Assembly (NCBI GenBank): GCA_022606425.2
Contig: JAHDVF020000731.1
Span: 221,091-285,090 of the forward strand
Reading direction: 5' to 3'
DNA: 64,000 nt
DNA from: Lepidostoma basale
Taxonomy: Eukaryota; Arthropoda; Insecta; Trichoptera; Lepidostomatidae
Part shown: piece by piece, positions 30,561 to 41,250 of the stretch
Layout: the number at the start of each line of letters is the position of its first letter
Numbering within the stretch: position 1 is the stretch's first letter
Translations under genes and position numbers: made by a program
The notes under the pieces: generated by a model
Databases searched by the model: none
Seen by the model: the letters and a program-made list of their open reading frames with translations, nothing else
What the model was told of the DNA's origin: nothing

Positions 30561-30585
30561 TGTATTCAAAATATTTTCGCTTTCT

Positions 30586-31106
30586 AACTAACTAACTAAC
30601 TAACTAACCATCACGCCGTCTCCCCGAAAGGGTAGGCAGAAAGAATGGACTGTCACATTTTTACTGATGGGGCACTCCATTCTTCTCTTTTCGCCCCGCG
30701 GGAGACGCGGTGTGATGCGTTGCGAACCTCATCGCCACCAATAGGCATCTCCCGCGCAGACTTCGATCGTCCAACACCCACAAAATAAATCTAAAACAAA
30801 TAATATAAAATACAATGATATAAAATAATATAACAAAATAATAATAATTTAACCCAAAATGTTCTTTTTAGATGGTGCACATATTGTCTATTTAATTTAT
30901 GTTCCACGAATCCACCTTTTTTTTAAATTTAGCACATAATGTAATAACACATAATGTTTTTTTCGATGTTGCACATGTTGACATGGACGATCCAGACTTT
31001 TGTGTTTATTTAATTTATGGTACACGTATCCACCGTATTTTAATTAGCTGTAATTAGGCACTTAACCAGCAAGAACTTAAAAATAATATTGAAGAAATTA
31101 TTCAAA
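30586..31106 (-). mobile_element. SINE-A, 521 bp with 12-bp target duplication
   Basis: TTTTCGCTTTCT at 30574-30585 and 31107-31118 flanks the element exactly. This defines a 521-bp copy with (GTTA)n at one end and the AAATTATTCAAAT-type block at the other. It contains two diverged internal units of about 110 bp. Confidence 0.88.
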
Positions 31107-31204
31107 TTTTCGCTTTCTTGTATTCAAAATATTCTCGTACTCTTTCATGCAGACATTCGAGTTTTTGTCTATTTATAATTTGATTTACACAGATTTCAAG
31201 AGTT

Positions 31205-31370
31205 ATATACAATACTAGCGGACTCGACAGACGTTGTCCTACCCTAACGAAAGTACCCCTTTTACCCTAGAACCAGATCGCAGCGCCACCTACAAACACA
31301 CACACAAAATTTCATCAAAATCGGTCCAGCTACATACGCCCGTATCGAATATTTATATAAATAAAGATAA
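31205..31370 (+). repeat. Dispersed arthropod-type repeat
   Basis: ACTAGCGGACTCGACAGACG, then AAAATTTCATCAAAATCGGT. I know this style of sequence as a widespread arthropod repeat end. A related end (CGTTGCCGGGTCCGCTAG) is at 39067-39084. Confidence 0.5.
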
Positions 31371-31406
31371 GTTTGAATATAAAAATATATTATACTTGTA
31401 AAATTG

Positions 31407-31935
31407 AAAGATATTGGAAGAAGGGTTGGGGCAGGCAACAAAGTGAATGGTGCACTTGAGTTGTCATCGCAAACAAAAACACATTATCACTAATATAAAA
31501 GACGTCGATCTTCGAGGAGACCGGGTTCAGCAGACTAATTGCTCTTCCCACCGGTATCACCAGAGGCAGATTGGTTTTGGTGGCCGGTAGGTAAAAGAAT
31601 CTGTGCTGTCGCTGTCGGAGAAATCTATCAGGGACAAAAAGATCAACAACATCTAGCACGGCAGAGTTTTCGAAATATTCCCTGATTATGGGTAATGAGA
31701 TGCCCATCTCTTCGAAGCTGTAAATAATTGGTTCCGAGCATTCCTAAAAAAAATGCCGTGGGATAGAGCCACGGATAACTACCATACTCCTTCATTTAGA
31801 GATACCTCAGATTTTTTTAATAAACCCTCTCTAGTGCTTATGTATGCCGTAGGTGAGAAATGTTTGCGGAGCACTGCTCAATGCCTACCCCTGCGGAAAA
31901 ACGGCGTGATAGTAAGTTAGTTAGTTAGTTATTTC
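31407..31935 (+). mobile_element. LINE-A interrupted by LINE-J
   Basis: LINE-A codons (ERYWKKGWG region and GALE) at 31407-31480 and a LINE-A terminal block with (GTTA)n at 31880-31935 flank an opposite-strand LINE-J. Confidence 0.6.
31487..31830 (-). mobile_element. LINE-J C-terminal fragment
   Basis: Minus frame: REYFENSAVLDVVDLFVPDR, FLRQRQHRFFYLPATKTNLP, LVIPVGRAISLLNPVSSKID. Close to 9700-9960. Confidence 0.75.
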
Positions 31936-32214
31936 TGATCATGGTGTTGAAACAAATCATTATTTTCTAAACACCGTGTATATTGTGAGGTGGGATCGGG
32001 TCGAGGTGAGAATCGATCGCTGGAACCTAAGAATAGGACAGAAGCGTTGTTACCGTACGATTGAAGGCGATGCATTTTTAAGTATCCCTAGACGAAGCAA
32101 GACACTCCTTGCATTCTCACATTAGGCGAAGTTAGCTTGGCTGAGTCACGAGTATATTTTATACATATAGGGTGTCCCAAAATTAAAGCAAGATTTGAAT
32201 TGATGATTGATTAG

Positions 32215-32330
32215 TTGAATTGTATCACGGACTGTTTGGCATGTGAGACCGTCTTGTTAGAATTGCATTTTGGCCACATCAATATCATCCAATTTCGGTA
32301 GAAAGAACCGTGTTAAAGGTTGGCATTGAG
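32215..32330 (-). pseudogene. DDE transposase catalytic fragment
   Basis: Minus codons read DDIDVAKMQF, a stop, QDGLTCQT and VRDTIQ. This is a decayed form of the FQQDGA(T)CHTA motif around the second catalytic aspartate of this insect transposase family. Confidence 0.6.
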
Positions 32331-33376
32331 GAAAGACAGGTCCATATCATTTAATGAGCGTCCATGCCCGATGACAGCCCACTGTTACCACATTCCTTTG
32401 GTACATCATACTGCGACTCCAGCTCTATTATTCCTTGCACTACTCCAACTTAATTTCTTTCATTTACAGGCCACGAGCTAAATTATTACCATCTCATCAC
32501 CCGAGAGTAAGAGGGTTCCAACTAACAAAATTTCACATTTAGCTTTTTTCGTGAAAAGGGTTCTTACTAACCTTATCTATACGTACAATAAAAAAACATG
32601 TAATAGTATCGTCATTTTGATGTTACGAAAATAATCAAGTTCCATCTGATCATTCAAAACACACGATTCACTGAAGAAGGATTCATTTTCACTTAAAACT
32701 TTATTATTCCAACTGTCGCCAGAAAATTTACACGCTTCTCGGTAAAAGAGTTTTATCTGCTTCAGATGGAACCCTTTTATTCCAAGATACACACCCGAAA
32801 CCAACAAAACTTTGACTTCATTTTTTTCAGCTTTTTACTCTCAGGTGACGATTTTCCTTCTCAATTTACCACCAACTTATTCACCATCATTCAGTCTTGA
32901 TCCCCTCCCGCAATTAATGCGGTTAAAAAAAATAAAAAATCCTCCCCGATAGCCCACTACGTACTCCGCCAAACAAAATGGTCTCACGCAGGATGCTATC
33001 TCCTACCACAACTCCATCCAGGCACTGCTTCTCTTATTTTCCCTTCGGGAACAGACTTTTCTTATAAATACAATCCCAACCCTAACTGGTCTTCCATTCC
33101 TTGAAAATAAAATGTAAGATTTTATCATAAACCTTAAATCGCCCCTCGCCCTCTTTCGGAGAGACACTCCGGGCCATCATTAGCCCCATCATAAAACAAC
33201 TACCAAATCACACACACAACAAGGTTTCCTACAGACGTACGAGGAATAGCCATTAGAGCTGAACCTCTGTAAGCCAGAAGATCCAAGTGCAAGTTCGAGT
33301 CGCGATATCGAGCACCAGGCATAGTCACTTCTTGACCAGCCTCATTTTCTTTCATTTCATTTCAAAAAAGCTTGTT

Positions 33377-33591
33377 TTTGGCTTGTTTTTGAACGACCAG
33401 TGTGTTAAACGTAACCAATTGATCCAGTATTCTTATATTTTTTAATCAATTTCTTCCCAGTTGACGAAGTTAAAACACTATTTCGATCATATTTTGTATG
33501 AAATTTTTGAACTGCGGCCGCCAAAGTTTCATTATTTAAAAAAAAATTGTTCAATAATGAGAACACGTTGTTGTATCGTATAACGCTCCAT
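33377..33591 (-). pseudogene. Transposase N-terminal HTH domain
   Basis: The start MERYTIQQRVLIIEQFF is followed by a one-base frameshift in a T-run. It continues NETLAAAVQKFHTKYDRNSV, LTSSTGKKLIKKYKNTGSIG, then a stop. The arrangement (YTxxQR, a QKF..KY helix, KKYKNTGS) matches the DUF4817-type N-terminal domain of insect transposases. Confidence 0.65.
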
Positions 33592-33849
33592 TTTTACTAA
33601 CCCTGAACTGTCAGCTATCAAATTGTTTTTTCTTTCAGTGTTACCAACAATTTACTGCACAAAAGGCGGCAAATTCAAATCTTGCGTTAAATTTGGGATA
33701 CCCTATTTACAGTTATAGTTTTCTTTATATAGGTGGCATGAATGGATCGTTACGTATATATTTGGTTTTAATTAATCTATTAGACACATTCACAATATAG
33801 TGTTCTATGTTATATAAGTAATTTATTTATTGTTACATAATTATTTACA

Positions 33850-34236
33850 AACAATTGGTCGTTTTCTTCTAGTGTAGACTTTGTGGCCTGTTTCTTAAGA
33901 GGAATTGGCCTGCGAAGTCGACTCCCAGCTGTCGATCTATCTCTTTAGTGGTCTGCCCTGGGGTCGTCTACCATGGGGCTGGCCGTGTAACACAATGAAG
34001 GGGAGTCTGGAAGGATCCATTCTCCTCACGTGTGCATACCAGTATCTTCTCCTTTGCCTTCCCCACCTAACGACATCCTCGACCTCGCATATTTCCCTTA
34101 TCTTTGAGTTCCTAATTTTATAGCGCAGTGTCTTGCCAGATATATTTTTGAGCGTCTTCATTTTTAACACTCTGAGCGCGTTTTTTATAACAATTAATAA
34201 ATTTAAAAATAATTTAGGGTTCAATAAATAAAGCAT
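33850..34236 (-). mobile_element. LINE-C RT C-terminal region
   Basis: Minus frame: RVLKMKTLKNISGKTLRYKI, REICEVEDVVRWGRQRRRYW, RMDPSRLPFIVLHGQPHGRR, PQGRPLKR, then degraded RDSW-like codons. The (GAA)n tail is eroded. Confidence 0.75.
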
Positions 34237-34289
34237 AAATTATTGTTGCATTGAGGTTATGTACGTGTTATATTTCGCAAAAGCCACAA

Positions 34290-34430
34290 CTCGAGCCAAG
34301 TTTTCCACCTTCCAGCTAATCGCACTAACCACGCTCAAAGCGCGGCAGTGTCCCGAATTTGCGACAGCTACAATAAGTATTTTGGTAATATTGATGTTTT
34401 CCATCTGAGTAAGCGTTATTTAAAATAATT
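34290..34430 (+). mobile_element. LINE-J-type C-terminal scrap
   Basis: SQVFHLPANRTNHAQSAAVS and RICDSYNKYFGNID match 14330-14418 and extend it. Confidence 0.65.
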
Positions 34431-34628
34431 ATGTTTAACTTTATTTTTTTTTAAAATGTTAGTTTAAAAGTGGTTTAGATACAAATATTAAAATTGCATT
34501 ATTATTTTTAAATATAATATTAATGTTGGTTATAGAAATTTTAAATAATAAATTTAATAAAAATGGTTTGCGCGTGTCCAGAATATGATTACTAATACTA
34601 TTTACGGTTTATTCTGACTAGTCTCGTT

Positions 34629-34897
34629 TCAGAATGGTAAAAAATGTATAGGTATATGTAAACGATGTAAATGGAACTAGAAACAGAGAAAGACCGAGGA
34701 AAACGTGGCACGATCAAATCAATCAAATATTGAATGTCGGTCACGTGAGGAGTCGCAGAAATCGACGTGCGTGCTTGACAAGATGTATGAATGTTGAGGA
34801 ATCGAGAGAAATATGTCAGGAAAGAAAAGTGTGGCAGTCCATTCTTTCTGCCTACTCCTTCGGGGAGACGGCGTGATGGTTAGCTAGTTAGTTAGTT
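34629..34897 (+). mobile_element. LINE-A 3' end
   Basis: VNGTRNRERPRKTWHDQINQ, RRNRRACLTRCMNVEES, VWQSILSAYSFGETA, hairpin and (GTTA)n. Confidence 0.8.
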
Positions 34898-34899
34898 TT

Positions 34900-35390
34900 T
34901 TTAAATTTAAATCCTTGCTATTAGTCTTTTATTAAATTGAATATATAAAAAAACGTAGCGTTATCTTAAAATATTATAAAACTTCTAGAAAATAGACGTT
35001 TTGATTCGTATGAATTATTTAATATGGAGTTGCACAGCGTTTAAAAAAAGAGAAAGAATGAAAGAAGAACACACATATAAAATAAATAAGAAATCTTTCG
35101 TAAATAATAAATATAATATTATATATAAAAGTTTTGCAAACACTACTACAAATATAACTTTATATTAAATTGTATTGTTACGTATATAAATAAAATAACA
35201 CATAATTAATGCTACGTATACCTTATTGCCAAAATTGTTTAAAATTAAAACATCAATATGAACGTAATCAAACATTTACCTTGAAAATAATGTATATATT
35301 TTTACGTAAATCAACAATGTTTTTAATTATTTTTGTTTCACACACAATTCACGTTTGAACGTATACAGTATCAACTTGTTCGATTGCGTT
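34900..35390. other. AT-rich stretch, nothing recognised
   Basis: No coding-like frame. It precedes a CpG-rich patch. Confidence 0.3.
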
Positions 35391-35394
35391 CCAC

Positions 35395-35519
35395 ACTAAA
35401 AAAATATTCGTCCAGTGTTATGGTAACACCAAGCGAGCGCCCGTCGTCACACAACCGTTCGGTCCGACGATCAGTCGTGTACTGGTGGTGGTATGAAACA
35501 GGCGCACAGACTGCATCAG
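35395..35519 (+). other. CpG-rich candidate first exon with splice donor
   Basis: About 125 bp with roughly a dozen CpGs in an otherwise AT-rich region. ATG at 35420 opens MVTPSERPSSHNRSVRR, continuing to a good donor (CAG|GTAGGA) at 35520. It could be a 5' exon or promoter-proximal region of a host gene. I recognise no protein family and the ATG may be incidental. Confidence 0.3.
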
Positions 35520-35699
35520 GTAGGACAATGTTACAAACACATACAAGTGTTCTGTTCGTATGGAAAATGTACTGAATTTCAAGGATAACATTTTCTACGT
35601 ATTATTTGCTCAAGAAAACACATTGAATATACTAAAAAACCCAACTCTTTTCATTGTTTTGTAAGTCTATTTATGCATTTCTATATTATAAAGTTTTTT

Positions 35700-35800
35700 C
35701 GTTTATATAAAGAATTTTGACAGGTGTAAAAATATTTTTTTCATATGTTCCAATGACAATTTAAATAATTTCTTCAATATTATAACTAAGTTTTGGTTTG
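35700..35800 (+). repeat. HH2/SINE-A 5' block upstream of LINE-A
   Basis: AAAGAATTTTGACAGGTGTA and TTCCAATGACAATTTAAATA recur at 36789-36860 directly after the LINE-A tail, so LINE-A lies between two copies of the block. Confidence 0.6.
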
Positions 35801-35804
35801 ATAT

Positions 35805-36788
35805 CAATAAAGGTGTCAAACAGGGTTGCGTAATGTCCCCGTGGTTATTTAATCTGTATATGGACACATGTATGAAAGAGCTGAAAGGGTTGGATGTTGG
35901 TGCCAAAATGAGCGGAGTGTCAGTAAGCTGTCTCTTGACGCTGTTCTACTTGCAGACAACGAGTATGAACTACAAGTCCTGGTGAATTGTATGCATGAAA
36001 TATGCATGCGAAATGATCTGATGATGAATGTTAATAAGTCCAAGGTAATGATTTTTGAAAAGGAAGAAACCATGACAGTCTGCAACATTAGCGTGAATGG
36101 TGAAAATTTGGAGCAAGTAGTTGAGTTCGTGAATTTAGGTAGTATGTTTACAAGAGATGGGCGAGTGGAGAGGGATATTTAAAGAAGGGTTGGGGCAGGC
36201 AACAATAGGAATGGCGCACTTATAGTTGTCATCGCAAACAAAAACCTATCCAAAAAAGCTAGAATGGCAGTGCACAATGGTGTTCTTCTACCGACCCTTA
36301 TGTATGGAAGCGAAGCATGGAACTGGCAAAAGAAGGATGAAAGTAGAATAAATGCAGTAGAAATGAGATCTCTTAGACGAATGTGTGGATACTCTGTGTA
36401 TGATAGAGTGTCGAATGAAAATATAAGAAGTGAATGCGGTGCGAATGATGGTGTCATGAACAAAATAATGAAAGGATCATTAAGATGGTTTGGACATATG
36501 GAATGAATGAATGAAGAAAGAATGGTAAAAAAATTATATGTTCATGATGTAAATGGTACCAGAAATAGAGGAAGACCGAGGAAAACGTGGCACGATCAAA
36601 TAAATCAAATAAATCAAATATTGAATGTCGGCCATGTGAGGAGTCAGAGAAATCAACGCGCGTGTATGACACGATGTATGAATGTTGAGGAAGCGAGAAA
36701 AATATGTCAGGAAAGAAACGTGTGGCAGTCCATTCTTTCTGCCAACCCTTTCGGGGAGATGGCGTGATGGTTAGTTAGTTAGTTAGTT
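35805..36788 (+). mobile_element. LINE-A, longest copy, with RT catalytic motif
   Basis: It starts in RT palm sequence: GVKQGCVMSPWLFNLYMD, then after a frameshift VLLADNEYELQVLVNCMHE (the catalytic box ADD is ADN here). Next come NVNKSKVMIFEKEE, NISVNGENLEQ, LGSMFTRDG (a stop after DI), PTLMYGSEAWNWQKKDESRI, WFGHME (stop), RNRGRPRKTWHDQINQ and ILSANPFGEMA, then the hairpin and (GTTA)n. The endonuclease and most of the RT are missing. The clade looks RTE-like from the tail type and C-terminus, but I am not certain. Confidence 0.85.
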
Positions 36789-37030
36789 ATAAAGAATTTT
36801 GACAGATGTAAAAATAATTTTTTCGTTTGTTCCAATGACAATTTGAATAATTTCTTCAATATTATTTTAAAGTTCTTGCTGGTGTTGGATTGTTTTGAGT
36901 GCCTAATTACAGCTTATTTTTAAAAACTGTGGATACGTGGAACATGAGTTAAATAGACAATATGTGCACCGTCTAAAAACAACATTTTGTGTTAAATTAT
37001 TTTTATTTTGTATCATTGTGTTATAATTTT
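36789..37030 (+). mobile_element. SINE-A 5' half
   Basis: It contains AAAGTTCTTGCTGGTGTTGG, GTGCCTAATTACAGCTTATT, a GGATACGTGGAACATGAGTT block and GTGCACCGTCTAAAAACAAC. It stops before the GC-rich head and lacks the 3' end. Confidence 0.65.
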
Positions 37031-37079
37031 TTTTTATTAATTTACCTAAATTATTGTTTGTATAAACGCGGGTCTAACT

Positions 37080-37185
37080 GATCATATTTGTAAACAATTT
37101 TATAATATATTAAATATCTTTATAATATTACTGAGGAAAGACCGAGTTGTCCGAAACATGTCTGATATTTATTTATTTTTTAAAT
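37080..37185 (+). repeat. HH1 foldback family, right arm only
   Basis: TGATCATATTTGTAAACAAT, hammerhead, TATTTATTTATTTTTTAAAT. The left arm is absent. Confidence 0.6.
37124..37169 (+). ncRNA. Hammerhead-like ribozyme, HH1
   Basis: Stem I AAUAUUA/UGAUAUU (7 pairs, one wobble), CUGAGGA (fits CUGANGA), GAAA, stem III ACAUGU, C at the cleavage position. Stem II is shortened to about 3 pairs (GAC/GUC). Confidence 0.58.
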
Positions 37186-37214
37186 TAACGACATTCATAT
37201 TAGTCGAAGGAGGT

Positions 37215-37640
37215 GGTATTTTTCTCCCATTAGCACATGATCCTAATATGAGACCATTCTAATTTTGACACTCGACAACAGCTCTCTATTGGCTCTGACT
37301 CTCTGTAGTACGTCTGCATTACTGACCCTATCGGCCCACGGTATACGGTGCATTCTGCGGTGTATTCACATCTCGAACGCCTCCAACCGAGTAAAACAGA
37401 CCATATACAACACTTAATCATTCTTTGTCGGAGTTTCAAGTTAAGATTATCGTTGCAAAATAAGGTTCTCATTTTATTAAATGCAACTCGTGTAACTTCA
37501 ATCCTGCTTTTTATTTCAATGTCCGGGTCAAGCGCTTTAGTGATAATGCTGCCAAGGTCTTTAAATTGATCGATCATTTCAACATTCGCACCATTCAGTT
37601 GCAGAGTGCATGTAAAATAATTAAGCCGCCCAAATGGCGT
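37215..37640 (-). mobile_element. LINE-D RT C-terminal region, upstream part
   Basis: Minus frame: LQLNGANVEMIDQFKDLGSI, DPDIEIKSRIEVTRVAFNKM, LKLRQRMIKCCIWSVLLGW, then frameshifted HRRMHRIPWADRV-like codons. The family-defining block VWSVLLYG is shared with 38409. Confidence 0.7.
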
Positions 37641-37959
37641 AATTATAATCAACAATTGTATAAGAATATAAATAATATTAATAAATTCTGATATTTTCCT
37701 TGCTTGGGCATTTGTTCTAAAATAGATTGAAACATGTCTCAATTTAACGTTAGGTTACATTTCCTCTCTGGGCTTTGCGATATATGATATTGGCTCTTTT
37801 TAAGATTATGCGATACAAACCAATTTTGTCACATAAAGAAATTGTTCAAATTCTCAGTGTGCGTTCCTCGCGCACAATGTTCGCTTTTCATCTGTCTGAA
37901 ATTTCTTTCAAAGCGCTTTTCAAAACGAATTGCAAGAAAAAAATGTAAGTTCATATGAA

Positions 37960-38225
37960 TTAAATATTATATATTAGTTTTTATTATTTAAAATATTATA
38001 TAATATCACAAACTGTTAAATAAAATAAAAAAAACTTAAGTTTGACATCATTAGGTGATACAATAATAAATTTTATTATAACACCTAATGATGCCAACAT
38101 AAGTTGAGGAAACAGCTGTCGAATAAAATAAAATACATTTGTGATACATAAAGCAAAGTTTACTTTAATTTAACAGTTTATAATGTTAAAGTATCATAGT
38201 GTTTCGGCCAAAGCAATGGACTATT
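37960..38225. repeat. HH2 foldback
   Basis: TTTGACATCATTAGGTGATA (38041-38060) opposes TTATAACACCTAATGATGCC (38077-38096). The right arm continues with a hammerhead-like core, GATACATAAAGCAAAGTTTA and CATAGTGTTTCGGCCAAAGC, the last shared with 3372, 21392 and 56990-57010 in either orientation. Confidence 0.6.
38085..38120 (+). ncRNA. Degenerate hammerhead-like core, HH2
   Basis: CUAAUGA (one change), stem II with one mismatch, GGAAA, ACAGCUGU, C. A diverged copy of 22201-22236. Confidence 0.4.
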
Positions 38226-38371
38226 TAGTCGATAATATTTTATAAATTAGTTTCGAATCTTTGGGAGTAGAGATCTGAAGCCATAATAAGCGTCCTTGAG
38301 GTGAGCTATTCACGAAAACGACGCTATACAAATAAGCCTAATTATTTTTATTAATATTACGTGTAATAAAA

Positions 38372-38867
38372 TGAAATCACTCTTCTGCAATGATAACTCC
38401 GCCAGAGGATGATCAAATGCTATGTGTGGTCTGTTTTATTGTACGGGTGTGAAACTTGGACCCTGAAAGTTAACTCAATGAACAGACTGGAAGCATTTGA
38501 AATTTGGCTCCATCGCCGAATGCTCAGAATTCCCTGGACAGACATGGTTACCAATACCGAAGTCCCGAGGCGAGCTAGAGTTGACAGGGAATTGTTATCA
38601 ACTATCAAGGTCCGAAAGATCTCATATCTGGGTCATATACTGCGTGGGGAAAAGTACCACCTTCTCCAACTGATATTGGAGGGAAAAATTGAGGGACGCC
38701 GAGGGCCCGGAAGGAGACAAATGTCCTGGCTGCTAAACGTGAGGGAGTGGACCAGCATTCGAAGTGTTGAGGAGCTGTTCCGAGCGGCGCAGGACAGGGA
38801 CAGGTTCGCCGAGGTGATCGCCAACGTTGGGGGGACCCGACAGGGCACTTGAAGAAGAAGAAGAATA
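38372..38867 (+). mobile_element. LINE-D RT C-terminal region, best copy
   Basis: An open frame of about 147 codons: MIKCYVWSVLLYGCETWTLK, NRLEAFEIWLHRRMLRIPWT, NTEVPRRARVDRELLSTIKV, SYLGHILRGEKYHLLQLILE, EELFRAAQDRDRFAEVIANV, TRQGT, stop at 38852, then (GAA)n. The RT core is missing but this tail has no disabling change. Confidence 0.85.
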
Positions 38868-39066
38868 TTATATGTAATGACTTTTTTACCAAAGTAAGAG
38901 AACAAGTCAATAAAGCGAAAGCTGGTATATATGATTTTTCACTTACAATTCAATCCATGTCATTCAATTGAATAATTGAATTGATATTATAACTTCAATT
39001 GTTTAATTCATATATTGTGTATGTACTAAGTGTACTATAAATACTCGAATAATGCTATAGCGAAGC

Positions 39067-39084
39067 GTTGCCGGGTCCGCTAGA
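39067..39084 (-). repeat. End of dispersed arthropod-type repeat
   Basis: CGTTGCCGGGTCCGCTAG; inverse-oriented relative of 31205-31230. Confidence 0.5.
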
Positions 39085-39735
39085 AATAATATAAAATGAA
39101 ACTTAAACAAGCTTTTTTCGATCAATGTGAGCAAAAAAATTTAAAAGAACACACAAAAATAAAAGTATGATAAATTTTCATTAAGGGGTTACACCACTCT
39201 GACGCTCGAAAAGATAGGAATACAAATAAACTTTATTTTTGACTCAGCCATTTAAAATATGAATTGTTCTTTATTTTACGTATACATTTAATAGATTTAT
39301 CATCAATGACCAATATTGAAAAAAAAATATCGGAAAAAATGGCAGAGATATGAGTACCTCAGTGGGACCCTCTTTTTAAAATCCTTGCTGACGGTGTACA
39401 TGATTTCTCAATCCAGCATTGTCTTTGAAGAAAGATGTATATTGCTTAATCAGAAGGGTAATAGCTAAGACGTGACGCGACGTAGGGAAAAAATATTTTT
39501 TGGAGAAATGACAACGGTTAAATTAAAAAAATTGGATTAAAAAAATTAATGACTTTTGAATATGGAAAACCCAATAAAAAAAAAATAGACCTACCAAACA
39601 ACAATTTGCTCATTTCAAGTCGGTGGTTTCAGGGGGAACATTGAATCATTATTTGGGACCATTTTAAATTTAACCAAACTGAGTCACAGCTACGTAAAAA
39701 TACTGATATTTTTTAAATATCTTTAACCACTTTTG
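39085..39735. other. Unassigned stretch
   Basis: No frame longer than noise and no internal repeat recognised. Confidence 0.3.
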
Positions 39736-39836
39736 TCTATATTTTGACAGCTAACGATTTCGCCAAACTGACTGCATCGACAGACCAGTCTGTCGAAAAA
39801 CATCGTTTAATTTTATAACTAGTTAACTAACTAACA

Positions 39837-39990
39837 ATTTAGTCTGGTGTAGACATTCATGTGATAAAATGACGAGAATAAATAGCTTAAAATATGTTTA
39901 TCTGCTGTGTACAAATGTGGAAAGCAACGGGAAACTACCACATTAAAGGCCCACGTGGCATCTAGCAAAAATGATACACTTTGCAGCAAA
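39837..39990 (+). mobile_element. SINE body fragment
   Basis: AGTCTGGTGTAGACATTCAT and GAAAGCAACGGGAAACTACC. The first block matches the body of the SINE at 15800; the second recurs at 43042-43065. Confidence 0.5.
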
Positions 39991-40017
39991 ACCAAATCCT
40001 TGGATTGAAAATAACTA

Positions 40018-40205
40018 AAAATAACTAACCATCACGCTATCTTCCGAAGTATTAGGCAGAAATAATCGAACACCATACTGTTGTTTTCTAAAATGCTTCT
40101 CTCGATTCCTCAACATTCATACATCGATTAATCCGATTCCTCACGTGTCCAATATTTAATATTTGATTGGTTTGATCGTTTCACGTTTTTCTCTGTCTTT
40201 ATTTA
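40018..40205 (-). mobile_element. LINE-A scrap, diverged
   Basis: Degraded terminal block with ACCATCACGCTATCTTCC and CTCAACATTCATACATCG. Confidence 0.6.
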
Positions 40206-40209
40206 TTTT

Positions 40210-40735
40210 TATTTCCGTTTTATTCAAGAGATTTCAGTAAACTCATTTGTGTATTTTTAGTGTAATTTTTTATCTCAAATTATGTGATGTGTTTGATATA
40301 TTTAATAAAATAAAATTACACATAATATTTATTTACGCTTAATTCCACAATTTTTTTGGTAGCATCTCAAATTTTGAACGAAAAGGAAACACATTCCACA
40401 AGCTATCAACTGAAGAAACCCATAAAACGTTATTTCTGGTGGTAGGGGGCGCTCTTTCTTATGAACTTTCTCTCTTTTAGTGCTGACAATCTCTCAAAAG
40501 ATAGAAAAAACATGTTTTATGACAAAAACATAAATTGATTTATAGCCCTACTTGACTGATTAAAGGCGTTTTTATTACTCATAAGAAATTGAGTTGCTTG
40601 GCGTTTTATCCTCTGTGATGGCGTGTGAAACTTTTGTATACTTATAAAACCTTTATAGCATGGGTTCCCAACGGGATTGACACCGTACCCAAGTGAGCGC
40701 AGGAACTGACCATGGAGGGGGTAGCAGGTGAATTA
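40210..40735. other. Unassigned stretch
   Basis: No gene or repeat recognised. Confidence 0.3.
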
Positions 40736-40744
40736 ATCTTCTTC

Positions 40745-40950
40745 TTTAAACTAACTAACCATTACGCCGTCTCCCCGAAGGGGTAGGCAGAAATAATGGA
40801 CTGCCACACTTTTATTTCTTGACATATTTCTCTCGCTTCCTGAACATTCATACATCGTGTCATGCACGCGCGACGATTTCTCTGACGCCTCACGTGGCCG
40901 ACATTCAAAATTAGATTTATTTGATCATGCCACGTTTTCTTACTCTTTCT
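40745..40950 (-). mobile_element. LINE-A 3' end
   Basis: Terminal block from ACTAACCATTACGCCGTCTC through RRASRRNRRACMT-type codons to VRK. Confidence 0.7.
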
Positions 40951-40952
40951 AT

Positions 40953-41240
40953 TTAAATTCTGCCATAGACTTTACCAACGACACTCAAAATACTAATAGC
41001 TCTGTGGTTTCCACATTCCATACGGGATCCTTTTACTTTGCTCAGGGGCATAATAACTGCTCTCCTCCAGTCTAGCGGCGTATATCCCTCCTCCAAGCAC
41101 TGGTAAAATAACTTAGATAACCATGCAGAAACCACTTCGCCACCGTTTTAATAAAATCTATGGCAATACAATCAAACCCAACAGCTTTTCCACTTTTCAT
41201 TGCTTTCACGGATCTATCCATCTCATTCGTACTTACAAGT
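40953..41240 (-). mobile_element. LINE RT N-terminal fragment
   Basis: Minus frame: STNEMDRSVKAMKSGKAVGF, a stop-containing junction, YTPLDWRRAVIMPLSKVKGS and CGNHRAISILSVVGKVYGRI. This is the fingers region of a non-LTR RT (xPLxKxKG, NxRxISxLSVxGKxY). It is the only N-terminal RT fragment seen in the window. Confidence 0.7.
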
Positions 41241-41250
41241 ATTTTCTAAA

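Larger units (their letters stand above)
32168..33705 (-). mobile_element. Decayed Tc1/mariner-related transposon
   Basis: AGGGTGTCCCAAAATTAAAG (left) is opposed by GCGTTAAATTTGGGATACCC (right), with TA at both edges. The N-terminal HTH coding region (33591-33377) and a catalytic fragment (about 32330-32215) are on the minus strand in the right order. The centre is replaced by unrelated sequence, including a possible SINE near 33240-33360. Confidence 0.65.
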
